Positions 22,678 to 29,768 of a stretch of 58,714 nucleotides of DNA are shown here, one piece after another. The stretch is from a virus. The notes beneath the pieces are model-generated. The model worked only from the letters and a program-made list of their open reading frames with translations. It searched no databases and was not told the DNA's origin. The stretch lies in the IMG/VR virus record IMGVR_UViG_3300043399_000459, positions 1 through 58,714 of that record; one strand, given 5' to 3'. A program made the translations under genes and the position numbers. Every line of letters begins with the position of its first letter. Position 1 is the first letter of the stretch.

Positions 22678-23208
22678 ATGGACGGCTTCAAGAACAGCAC
22701 CAAGACCCACTACGCCAAGGGCGGCTACGCCAAGGGCGGCGACGCCAAGGGCGCGGCCAAGATCAGCAAGGTCATGGGTGAATTTAAGTCGGGCGCGCTG
22801 CACAGCGGCTCGAAGGGCGGCCCGAAGGTCACCAGCAAGAAGCAGGCCGTCGCCATCGCCATGAGCGAGGCAGGCAAGGCGAAGCCGGTCAAGAAGGCCA
22901 TGGGCGGCGCGGTCGACCTGAACCGCGGCGGCGTGCCGCGCGAGGGCGTCTCGACGCGCCCCATCAGCAAGCGCACGGGCAAGCCCGCGACTGAGGCAGA
23001 GATGCGCCAGCGCCAGCGTGACTTCGGCGACATGACCGACGCTGAGATTAAGGCGCTGCTTGGCCGCGCCAACCGCGCCTCGGCCGCAGAGGCAGGCGAG
23101 CGTGTCCTCATCCGCCGCGGGCCCGCCGGAGCTGGCTTCAGCGGCGAGCCCATGATCAGCCGCAAGACGGGCGGCCTCGCCGTCATGCCGCGCGGCAAGA
23201 AGTGCTGA
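22678..23208 (+). CDS. DUF6496-like basic protein
   Basis: I start at ATG 22678 (MDGFKNSTKTHYAKGGYAKG). The frame open to 22645 overlaps the previous gene. The N-terminal half contains VMGEFKSGALHSGSKGGPKV followed by TSKKQAVAIAMSEAGKA, the signature of DUF6496, a short basic domain common in phages and bacteria. The C-terminal half is basic and Arg/Gly-rich and ends MPRGKKC. At 176 residues it may be a DNA-binding virion or ejected protein. Confidence 0.65.
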   Translation: MDGFKNSTKTHYAKGGYAKGGDAKGAAKISKVMGEFKSGALHSGSKGGPKVTSKKQAVAIAMSEAGKAKPVKKAMGGAVDLNRGGVPREGVSTRPISKRTGKPATEAEMRQRQRDFGDMTDAEIKALLGRANRASAAEAGERVLIRRGPAGAGFSGEPMISRKTGGLAVMPRGKKC

Positions 23209-23222
23209 CAGGAGTCTAGACT

Positions 23223-23624
23223 ATGGCAAACGCCTTGTACCCGTCTTGGAAGCAGGCCCTGCTGGAGTTCACCGCCGGCAACGACCTCGACGGGCAGACC
23301 GTCAAGGCGGCTCTGGTGACGGCGGGCTACACCTACTCGGCAGCACACCAGTTCTACAACAGCGCCAGCGCGTCTGTCGTAGGCACGCCCCAGACGATCG
23401 GCAGCAAGACATTCACCAACGGCGTGTTTGACGGCGCGAATGTGACCTTCACGGCCGTCACCGGCTCTCAGGTCGTGGCCATCGTGCTCTACATCGACAG
23501 CGGCAACCCCGCCACGTCTCCACTGGTGGCGTTCCTCGACACCGGCATAACCAACCTCCCTGTGACACCGAATGGCGGGGATATTTCAATTACGTGGGAT
23601 GCGACTGGCATCTTCTCGCTCTGA
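23223..23624 (+). CDS. Conserved structural protein, 133 aa
   Basis: MANALYPSWKQALLEFTAGN begins a small beta-rich protein of a type common in phage structural modules (VKAALVTAGYTYSAAHQFYN, DTGITNLPVTPNGGDISITW). AGGAG lies 9 bases upstream. It probably decorates the head or tail. Exact role unknown. Confidence 0.65.
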   Translation: MANALYPSWKQALLEFTAGNDLDGQTVKAALVTAGYTYSAAHQFYNSASASVVGTPQTIGSKTFTNGVFDGANVTFTAVTGSQVVAIVLYIDSGNPATSPLVAFLDTGITNLPVTPNGGDISITWDATGIFSL

Positions 23625-23654
23625 GCCTTTTAATTCCTGCCGAGGGGCTTTGTC

Positions 23655-25151
23655 GTGGCCACTAAGACGGTCCTCCTCACATCCGGCACAACTTGGGTTC
23701 TCCCGAGCGACCTAGACACGTCCGTCAGCGTCACCGTCACGGCGATCGGCGGCGGCGGCGGCGGTGGCGGGGTTTCTGGCTCGTACGCCGGCTCGGGCGG
23801 GGGAGGCGGCGCTTGGTCCCAGAGCAGCGTATCCCTCTCAGGGCTGACGCCCGGCACTTCCAGCACCTACATTCGCATCGGCGCGGGTGGCACGGCTGCG
23901 GCAAGCGCCAATGGTGGACCCGGCGGCGATACGTGGTTCAACAAAACCTCAAACGCCGCGCCCGCATCAGCCACAGATGGCGCGCTGGCCAAAGGCGGCC
24001 TCGGCGGCACGCGAACCGGGGCTACCATTGCCGGCGGCGCGGCCGCGTCTGGCGTAGGCTCGACGAAGTATTCTGGTGGCAGTGGGGGCGCTGGTGGAAA
24101 CTATAGCGGCGGCGGTGGCGGTTCCGCAGGTTCGTCACTCGGCAACGGCGGCAATGGCGGATCCTCTGGCGCCGGTGTAAGATACGGCGGGGGCGGCGGC
24201 GGCGGCACCGGGGGTAACGGCGCGACAACCACTAGCGGGGTAGGTGGCGCTGGCGGCCTAACCTATACTGGCGCCGCCGGTGGCGCTGGCGGCACGACAG
24301 GTTCCGGCTCTGCTGGCAACAACGGCGGGGGTGGCGGAGGCGGCTATTCTGCCGCCGCTGTCACCTTGAGTCTCGGCGGCGCTGGCGGCGCTGGCACCGA
24401 GACATCTATCACGGCGGGGGGCACGGCGGGCTCCGGCGGCGGTGGCGGCGGCGGCGGCTACGGTGATTCCGGCCTGTTCACGGGCGGCGCGGGTGGCCTG
24501 TATGGTGGTGGCGGTGGCGGTGGCGGTTACGACTCAAACGAAGCTGGCGGCGTGGGCGCGCAGGGTGCGCTCATCATCACTTACACAGCCGTAACAACGG
24601 TCAACCTGACGGCCACGCGTTACAACAACTCGAACACCTTCTACACGGCGTCGATCGGCGCCACGTACGGCCTAGCCCCAAGCCGTTACGGCAACACGAA
24701 CACGTTCTACACGGCTGCCGTTGCTGCGGGCGCTGTCGGCCTTCAGCCAACTCGCTACGGCAACACGAACACGTTCTACACGGCTACGGTAGTCCCCGGC
24801 GATACGCTGCGGCCGGAACGCTACGACAACGCGAACACGTTCTACGCGGCCGCCATCACTACGGGCAATGTCGACATTACGCCGACCCGATACGACAACG
24901 CCAACACGTTCTACGCAGCCACGCTGGGGTTCGACCAGACGCTGTCGGCCAGCCGCTACGCCAACGCCACCGTCTTCTACGCCGCGTTGCTCACGGGCGG
25001 CAGCCCGGTGCCGGTCCCGTACTACCCGCGCGACCAACGCGGCAACATGCTGGTTGGCGAGATGTCGCGCGGCGCGATGGTGGTCACCGAGTTGCCGCGC
25101 GATGCCATGTCGATACAGCAGCTCCCGCGAAATGCGGTGGAGCCGGGCTGA
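23655..25151 (+). CDS. Glycine-rich tail or head fibre protein with RY-N-FY repeats
   Basis: GTG 23655 starts a 498-residue protein. The first 30 residues (VLLTSGTTWVLPSDL) are typical of the beta start of glycine-rich phage adhesins. Residues about 35-310 are a glycine-rich domain of GGGGG and GGAGG runs. Residues about 320-450 are six repeats with core RYGNTNTFYTA. The end is charged (PRDQRGNMLVGEMSRGAMVV) with repeated 'LPRDAM' units. Glycine-rich polyproline-II bundles form receptor-binding tips in some phage adhesins, so host recognition is a reasonable guess. Confidence 0.7.
   Translation: MATKTVLLTSGTTWVLPSDLDTSVSVTVTAIGGGGGGGGVSGSYAGSGGGGGAWSQSSVSLSGLTPGTSSTYIRIGAGGTAAASANGGPGGDTWFNKTSNAAPASATDGALAKGGLGGTRTGATIAGGAAASGVGSTKYSGGSGGAGGNYSGGGGGSAGSSLGNGGNGGSSGAGVRYGGGGGGGTGGNGATTTSGVGGAGGLTYTGAAGGAGGTTGSGSAGNNGGGGGGGYSAAAVTLSLGGAGGAGTETSITAGGTAGSGGGGGGGGYGDSGLFTGGAGGLYGGGGGGGGYDSNEAGGVGAQGALIITYTAVTTVNLTATRYNNSNTFYTASIGATYGLAPSRYGNTNTFYTAAVAAGAVGLQPTRYGNTNTFYTATVVPGDTLRPERYDNANTFYAAAITTGNVDITPTRYDNANTFYAATLGFDQTLSASRYANATVFYAALLTGGSPVPVPYYPRDQRGNMLVGEMSRGAMVVTELPRDAMSIQQLPRNAVEPG
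24613..25005 (+). repeat. Six protein-level RY-N-FY repeats
   Basis: Six units of about 22-23 codons share R-Y-x-N-x-N-T-F-Y (RYNNSNTFY, RYGNTNTFY twice, RYDNANTFY twice, RYANATVFY). Linkers vary. The pattern resembles the short repeats of bacterial and phage surface proteins. Confidence 0.85.
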
Positions 25152-25248
25152 CAAGTTTACAGCGCCCGCGCTTTTTGATAAGACGAGGCTGCCAGAGATG
25201 CTTGCCCCACGTGGCGAGCTGCTGCCCTGAACCAGCGAGCGACATCTT

Positions 25249-26235
25249 ATGGCCTACTCCGGCACGGTATCTCAGACTGTCTTCGACACGCGGCGCGTGA
25301 TCGAACACGCCGCGCGCCGATGCAAGCTGCCTGCGCAGAGCCTGAGTGCCGAGCACGTCGACATCGCGAACGACCTGCTCTATCTGCTCCTGTCGGATCT
25401 CGCCAATCAGGGCACACCCCTGTGGTGTATCCAGAAGAGCATATACCCGCTCTACGACGGCACGCCCTACGTCACCACCTTCAGCGGCACGGTCGACATC
25501 CTCAACGCCAACTTGCGCTGGCTGCAGCAGGTCAGCGGCACCGACGTCGTGACGGCCACGAGCAGCGTCACCGAGTTCGCCAGCCCGGCGGCCGTGAGCA
25601 CGGTCGGCGTCAAGTGGTCGGCGGCCGCCGCGCCTATTGAACTCGCCCGCTCAAATGACGGCTTGACTTGGACGATCATTCAGAGTGAAGTGCCGAACGC
25701 AGGCACCGGGGAGTGGTCTTGGTACGATCTCGACAGCAGCGTTTCCGCCAAGTATTTCCGCGTCCGGGCAACCAGCGGCACCCTCGACTTCAGCCAGATA
25801 TATCTCGGGAACACGCCGACGGAGATCCCGCTGGCGAGGCTGAACAAGGACGACTACACCAACCTCCCGAACAAGACCTTCCAGAGCAACAGGCCCCTCC
25901 AATACTGGCTTGACCGCCAGTCGCTCTCGCCGGTCATGAACCTGTGGCCGGTGCCTAACAGTGCCGCCACAGTCATGCAGATCGTCGTCTGGGCGCAGCG
26001 CCAGATCATGGACGTCGGCAGCATGACGCAGGAGCTTGAGCTGCCGCAGCGCTGGTATGAGGCCGTCGTCTCGATGCTGGCCGCCAAGCTCGCCATGGAG
26101 TACATCGAGGTCGACCCGGGCATCGTGCCCATGCTCGACGCCAAGGCGCAGCAGGCGCTGTACATCGCGCAGCAGGAGGAGCGGGACGACAGCCCGCTCA
26201 ACATCGCGCCGAACATAGGGGCCTACACACGATGA
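25249..26235 (+). CDS. Conserved virion protein, possible neck or tail component
   Basis: MAYSGTVSQTVFDTRRVIEH begins a 328-residue protein of a family widespread in podovirus-like phages. It shows HVDIANDLLYLLLSDLANQG and TPLWCIQKSIYPLYDG, then a beta-rich middle with a discoidin-like segment (AAPIELARSNDGLTWTIIQS) and a helical C-terminus (PQRWYEAVVSMLAAKLAMEY). The last part resembles head-tail adaptor proteins that dock on the portal. The 97-bp gap before it holds only a possible 32-codon ORF (25132-25230). Its stop overlaps the next ATG. Confidence 0.65.
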   Translation: MAYSGTVSQTVFDTRRVIEHAARRCKLPAQSLSAEHVDIANDLLYLLLSDLANQGTPLWCIQKSIYPLYDGTPYVTTFSGTVDILNANLRWLQQVSGTDVVTATSSVTEFASPAAVSTVGVKWSAAAAPIELARSNDGLTWTIIQSEVPNAGTGEWSWYDLDSSVSAKYFRVRATSGTLDFSQIYLGNTPTEIPLARLNKDDYTNLPNKTFQSNRPLQYWLDRQSLSPVMNLWPVPNSAATVMQIVVWAQRQIMDVGSMTQELELPQRWYEAVVSMLAAKLAMEYIEVDPGIVPMLDAKAQQALYIAQQEERDDSPLNIAPNIGAYTR

Positions 26236-26462
26236 GCGTGTTCCTCGACACCACGGGCAAGGCATCCCTTGCGATCGGCATCTGCGGCAGGTGCTCGCGC
26301 AAGTTCCCGATTGACGAGTTGATGCCCGACCCCAACTACCCCGGCTTGCGCGTATGTGCGGTCGATCGGGACGATTTCGACCCCTACCGCCTGCCTGCAC
26401 GGCAGACGGAGAATATCGCCCTCCGCTTCCCTCGGCCCGACACGCCGCTAGACGGGGCCTAG
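26232..26462 (+). CDS. Small zinc-ribbon-like phage protein
   Basis: The 76-residue protein has ICGRCSRKFPIDELMPDPNY then GLRVCAVDRDDFDPYRLPAR, a compact Cys-based motif (CxxC plus a third Cys) recurrent next to tail-adaptor genes in many phages and prophages. It probably binds a metal structurally. Its ATG overlaps the stop of the upstream gene (ATGA), suggesting partner proteins. Confidence 0.7.
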   Translation: MSVFLDTTGKASLAIGICGRCSRKFPIDELMPDPNYPGLRVCAVDRDDFDPYRLPARQTENIALRFPRPDTPLDGA

Positions 26463-26467
26463 GCGAG

Positions 26468-26584
26468 ATGCACAGGAGCATTTCCGAGACCATGCTGGCG
26501 GGATCGCTCCCCTTGCCGCGTGGCGACGCCGGCGGGTACTCGCGCGACCTCCTCCCCGCCGGCGTCATCACTCACAGGACATAA
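26468..26584 (+). CDS. 38-aa hypothetical protein
   Basis: MHRSISETMLAGSLPLPRGD continues to AGVITHRT. It begins 6 bp after the previous stop, with GGCGAG just upstream, and ends 3 bp before the next start. No recognised family. Spacing is the main support. Confidence 0.45.
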   Translation: MHRSISETMLAGSLPLPRGDAGGYSRDLLPAGVITHRT

Positions 26585-26587
26585 GAC

Positions 26588-27190
26588 ATGGCCAACAAGA
26601 AGATCTCTGACCTAGACCCGGCGACGACGCCACTAGCCGGCTCGGAGCTGATAGAGTTGTCTCAACTCGCAGGCGGCGTCTACGCCAGCGTGCAGGCCGA
26701 TGCGGCGGACGTCGCCTTCGCCGGGACCAAGTACGGCTCGTTCTACGACGTGACGGACCAGACGGGCAGCGTAAGCGCCGCCACGGCCGTCAAGTTAGGC
26801 ACGAACGACATCAACACCAAGGGCGTGACCGTCGTGACCAACGGCTCGGCCCTGACCCGCATCACGTATTCGACGGCGGGGACGTACATGGTCTCGCCCA
26901 GCCTGCAGTTCGCCAACTCGGACAGCAGCGACCACGACGCCACCGTGTGGCTCGCCAAGAACGGCACCGCCATCCCGGCCACAGCTACCACTGTCACAGT
27001 CCCCAAGGCGGCTGACGGAGGCTCTGCCTTCTTCGCCACGGTCTTCTACGTGACAGTCACGGCGGGCCAGTACATCGAAGTCATGTGGCTGCCTGAGAGC
27101 GTGCTGGTGACGTTGAACCACACCCTCGCGGGCGCGATTGCGCCGGCCATCCCCTCGGCGCTTGTCGTCACGGAAAGGATCGACTTGTGA
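26588..27190 (+). CDS. Structural protein with C1q/TNF-like look, 200 aa
   Basis: MANKKISDLDPATTPLAGSE is the typical beginning of phage tail-fibre or head-fibre proteins with an N-terminal anchoring segment. The C-terminal domain (STAGTYMVSPSLQFANSDSS, GGSAFFATVFYVTVTAGQYI) has the beta pattern of C1q-like jelly rolls. AGGA precedes the ATG. The stop overlaps the next GTG. Confidence 0.6.
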   Translation: MANKKISDLDPATTPLAGSELIELSQLAGGVYASVQADAADVAFAGTKYGSFYDVTDQTGSVSAATAVKLGTNDINTKGVTVVTNGSALTRITYSTAGTYMVSPSLQFANSDSSDHDATVWLAKNGTAIPATATTVTVPKAADGGSAFFATVFYVTVTAGQYIEVMWLPESVLVTLNHTLAGAIAPAIPSALVVTERIDL

Positions 27191-27549
27191 TCGAGCAACT
27201 CATCGCCCGCGTCTTCTACGCCCGCAACGTCGCCCACTTCGAGCACTGGCGCGCGACCGGCAGCGGCAGCTACGCCAAGCATCAGGCTCTGGGCGACTTC
27301 TACGACAACGTCATCGACGCGCTGGACAGCCTCGTGGAGGCCTACCAAGGCGCGTTTGAGCTGGTCGGCGGCATACCCGCGCCGGAGACCAAGACGGGTG
27401 ACGTCCTGAAGCTTCTGGAGGCAGACGCGGCGTGGATCGAGGAGAACCACGAGAGCATCTGCAAGAAGAACCGCGCCGTGGGCAATCTGGTTGACGGCGT
27501 GACCGACACGTACCTCTCCACCATCTACAAGCTGCGGAACCTGAAATGA
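27187..27549 (+). CDS. Helical, ferritin-like phage protein (DUF5856-like)
   Basis: The 120-residue protein (IARVFYARNVAHFEHWRATG, SYAKHQALGDFYDNVIDALD) resembles the DUF5856 phage family, whose four-helix pattern is Dps- or ferritin-like. The His/Glu positions in AHFEHW and ALGDFYD could bind iron, but this is inference. GTG 27187 overlaps the upstream stop, and its own stop overlaps the next ATG. Confidence 0.6.
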   Translation: MIEQLIARVFYARNVAHFEHWRATGSGSYAKHQALGDFYDNVIDALDSLVEAYQGAFELVGGIPAPETKTGDVLKLLEADAAWIEENHESICKKNRAVGNLVDGVTDTYLSTIYKLRNLK

Positions 27550-27815
27550 ACGACGTGGATTATCAAGTGCTGTTCAACATCGTCTTCGCCGTCGCCGGCT
27601 TTCTGGGAGGGTGGGTCTTGAACAACCTAGCCAAGTCTATCGAGCGGCTTGATGCGGACGTCCGCGCCATGCCTCACACCTACGTCTCCAAGGACGACTG
27701 GCGCGACGCTATGAAGGAGATGAAGGAGGAGATGCGCTCTGGCTTCGACAAGCTGGACAAGACCCTCGGCACCATCTTCAAGAAGATCGACGGCAAAGAG
27801 GACAAGGCCAAATGA
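27546..27815 (+). CDS. Membrane-anchored coiled-coil protein, possible lysis accessory
   Basis: The 89-residue protein has one N-terminal transmembrane helix (LFNIVFAVAGFLGGWVLNNL) followed by a charged coiled coil (KEMKEEMRSGFDKLDKTLG). This resembles XhlA-type haemolysin or holin-associated proteins. It is translationally coupled to both neighbours and directly precedes the holin candidate. Confidence 0.6.
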   Translation: MNDVDYQVLFNIVFAVAGFLGGWVLNNLAKSIERLDADVRAMPHTYVSKDDWRDAMKEMKEEMRSGFDKLDKTLGTIFKKIDGKEDKAK

Positions 27816-28069
27816 AGCTGCACCTCATCGACGACTGGGCACGCAAGTGGTGGCGCCTGTGGTCCGTGCGCCTCAACGCCATCGGCCTCGCCATCCTCGC
27901 GTGGGTGCAGATCGACCCGGTCGGCGCGCTTGCCGTCTGGGCGATGATGCCCTCCGAAGTCCGCGCCGCGCTGCCCCCTAACTTTGTCACGGTGGTCGGC
28001 CTGCTGTTCTTCGGCCTCTCCATGCTGGCGCGCCTCGTCGTGCAGCCTAGGCTGGATCGCAAGCCGTGA
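27812..28069 (+). CDS. Holin (probable)
   Basis: The 85-residue protein has two hydrophobic segments (LNAIGLAILAWVQIDPVGAL and VTVVGLLFFGLSMLARLVV) and a short basic tail, matching small two-TM phage holins encoded directly before the endolysin. Holins trigger lysis timing by permeabilising the inner membrane. With a SAR-type endolysin, a pinholin is also possible. Start and stop overlap its neighbours. Confidence 0.72.
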   Translation: MKLHLIDDWARKWWRLWSVRLNAIGLAILAWVQIDPVGALAVWAMMPSEVRAALPPNFVTVVGLLFFGLSMLARLVVQPRLDRKP

Positions 28070-28617
28070 GCCTGCTTGACTACTTCCGCCCGCGTGCCGA
28101 CGGGCGCGCCGAGCCTATCTCGCCGCCGCGCATTCAGCCGATGGAGGAGCCAACGAGCGGGCGCGCGAGGCTGGCCAAGATCGTCGGCGCGGGCGCAGTC
28201 GCCGGCCTGATCGCCGTCGTCGCGCAGTGGGAAGGCAAGAGCAACGATCCATATCGTGACATCATTGGCGTGTGGACAGTTTGCTATGGTGAGACGCGCA
28301 CGACTATGCGGAAATATACCGACGCAGAGTGTAAGGATATGCTCGCACATGGGTTGGCAGACTTCGCGGGCCCTGTGCTGGCCCGCAATCCCGAATTGCG
28401 CGGGCGCGACCCGCAACTGATCGCAGCTACGTCACTGGCGTATAACATCGGCACACGTGCCTACAACCGCTCGACCGTCGCGCGCCGCTTCTCGGCAGGT
28501 GACTGGCGCGGAGCGTGTGACGCCTTCCTGATGTGGACCAAGGCGGGCGGGCGTGAGGTCAAGGGCCTCCGGGCTCGTCGAGAGGCGGAGCGCAAGATAT
28601 GCCTGCGTGGGTTGTAG
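28066..28617 (+). CDS. Endolysin, GH24 lysozyme with N-terminal membrane anchor
   Basis: The 183-residue muramidase has its catalytic triad Glu56, Asp65, Thr71 (WEGKSNDPYRDIIGVWT), exactly the spacing of T4 lysozyme Glu11/Asp20/Thr26. A hydrophobic segment rich in Gly/Ala (IVGAGAVAGLIAVVAQ) directly before Glu56 indicates a SAR-type signal-anchor-release enzyme: exported by the host Sec system, held inactive in the membrane, and released when the membrane depolarises. The first 30 residues are cytoplasmic and proline-rich, an unusually long pre-anchor tail. GTG 28066 overlaps the holin stop, and the stop overlaps the Rz gene. Confidence 0.9.
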   Translation: MSLLDYFRPRADGRAEPISPPRIQPMEEPTSGRARLAKIVGAGAVAGLIAVVAQWEGKSNDPYRDIIGVWTVCYGETRTTMRKYTDAECKDMLAHGLADFAGPVLARNPELRGRDPQLIAATSLAYNIGTRAYNRSTVARRFSAGDWRGACDAFLMWTKAGGREVKGLRARREAERKICLRGL

Positions 28618-29009
28618 CGGTGCCCGTCTGGCTCTACGCCGCGGCAGGCGCGCTGGCCGTCGGCTCTGTCGGCGGCTGGGTTGTTCGGGACGCCTTCTGC
28701 GACGCGGCTAAGGCCGACGTCATCGAGAAGGCCATGAAGGCGGCAGAGAAGCAGGCGCAGCGCGCCAACGAGGCCGCCGGGCGGTTGGAGGATTACAGAG
28801 ATGTCAACGACCAAGACGCCATTGCCACGCGGCGGGAGATCCGGACTATATACCGCGATCGCGTCGTCCGCGTTGGCTGCGACATTGATCCTGCTTCTCG
28901 GGGGCTGCTCGACAGGGCGCGCGATAACGCCAATGCCGCAGCTTCCGGCGAACCTCGCATCCCCATGCCCGACGCTGCCGCCAATCCCCAACCCGCTCGT
29001 CAGCCCTGA
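28599..29009 (+). CDS. Rz-like inner-membrane spanin
   Basis: The 136-residue protein has an N-terminal transmembrane helix (VWLYAAAGALAVGSVGGWVV) and a periplasmic coiled coil (EKAMKAAEKQAQRANEAAGR), the i-spanin layout. It pairs with the nested o-spanin gene at 28801-29100 to fuse inner and outer membranes at the last step of lysis, which implies a Gram-negative host. Overlap with the endolysin end is normal in lysis cassettes. Confidence 0.82.
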   Translation: MPAWVVAVPVWLYAAAGALAVGSVGGWVVRDAFCDAAKADVIEKAMKAAEKQAQRANEAAGRLEDYRDVNDQDAIATRREIRTIYRDRVVRVGCDIDPASRGLLDRARDNANAAASGEPRIPMPDAAANPQPARQP

Positions 29010-29100
29010 GCTTGACTTGTGGCTGGTTGACGTATTCGCCGCCTACGGGGAGTGCGCGGCCAAGCACCGCTTGGCGGTGGAAGCTCACCCCAAAAGCTGA
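28801..29100 (+). CDS. Rz1-like outer-membrane lipoprotein spanin
   Basis: The 99-residue protein is in another frame, starting inside the Rz-like gene and ending 91 bp beyond it. A signal peptide ends in the lipobox LLGGC (Cys36). The mature part is proline-rich at first (MPQLPANLASPCPTLPPIPN), typical of Rz1 o-spanins. The partly nested arrangement is the classic Rz/Rz1 one. It is longer than lambda Rz1 (60 residues). Confidence 0.82.
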   Translation: MSTTKTPLPRGGRSGLYTAIASSALAATLILLLGGCSTGRAITPMPQLPANLASPCPTLPPIPNPLVSPELDLWLVDVFAAYGECAAKHRLAVEAHPKS

Positions 29101-29112
29101 TATGAGGTCGAC

Positions 29113-29766
29113 ATGGCTACGACGATGACCTTTGAGACGCTGAAGCAAGACGTGCAGCGCTATCTGGAGCGCGGCAGCACGTTTGCGTCGGACCCCATCG
29201 TCTTTGAGCAGATACCGCGCCTGATCAACCTCGCAGAGCGGCGCATCGCGCGCGAGTTGAAGGTGCAGGGCTTCATCAATGTCGTGACGGACACGCTCAC
29301 GCCGGGCCAGTCCGTCTACCAGAAGCCTGACCGCTGGCGCGACACGGTCTCCATCAACATCGGCACCGGGGCAAACAACACGAAGCGCAAGACGCTCTTC
29401 ACCCGCGACTACGAGTATATGCGCGCATACTGGCCCGACGAGAGCGAGACGGGCGAGCCGATCTTCTACGGCGAGTATGACTACACCCACTGGCTGATCG
29501 CGCCGACGCCAGACGAGGCGTACCCCTTTGAGGTGCTTTACTACGAGTTGCCCCCGCTGCTCGACGAGAGCATCCAGACCAACTGGCTGACCGAGTACGC
29601 GTCGCAGCTTCTGCTGTACGGCACGCTGCTCGAGGCGACGCCATTCCTGAAGAACGACGAGCGCATCGCCACGTGGCAGGCATACTACGACCGGGCCGCC
29701 GCGATGCTTAACGGCGAGGATCTAGCCAAGATCCTTGACCGCGCGGCGACGCGCAAGGAGGTTTGA
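29113..29766 (+). CDS. Head-tail adaptor protein, SU10-type
   Basis: The 217-residue protein (MTFETLKQDVQRYLERGSTF, IPRLINLAERRIARELKVQG, then a beta region and IQTNWLTEYASQLLLYGTLL) matches the phage adaptor family exemplified by phage SU10. These proteins ring the portal exit and join it to the tail nozzle. GAGGT precedes the ATG. It lies outside the head block, at the start of the tail-tip genes. Confidence 0.75.
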   Translation: MATTMTFETLKQDVQRYLERGSTFASDPIVFEQIPRLINLAERRIARELKVQGFINVVTDTLTPGQSVYQKPDRWRDTVSINIGTGANNTKRKTLFTRDYEYMRAYWPDESETGEPIFYGEYDYTHWLIAPTPDEAYPFEVLYYELPPLLDESIQTNWLTEYASQLLLYGTLLEATPFLKNDERIATWQAYYDRAAAMLNGEDLAKILDRAATRKEV

Positions 29767-29768
29767 AC

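Noticed and set aside
25132-25230. A 32-codon ORF overlapping the end of the glycine-rich protein gene (ending MLAPRGELLP)
   Set aside because: It has no clear ribosome site or partner frame. The C-terminal ten residues look protein-like, but that is not enough to list it.
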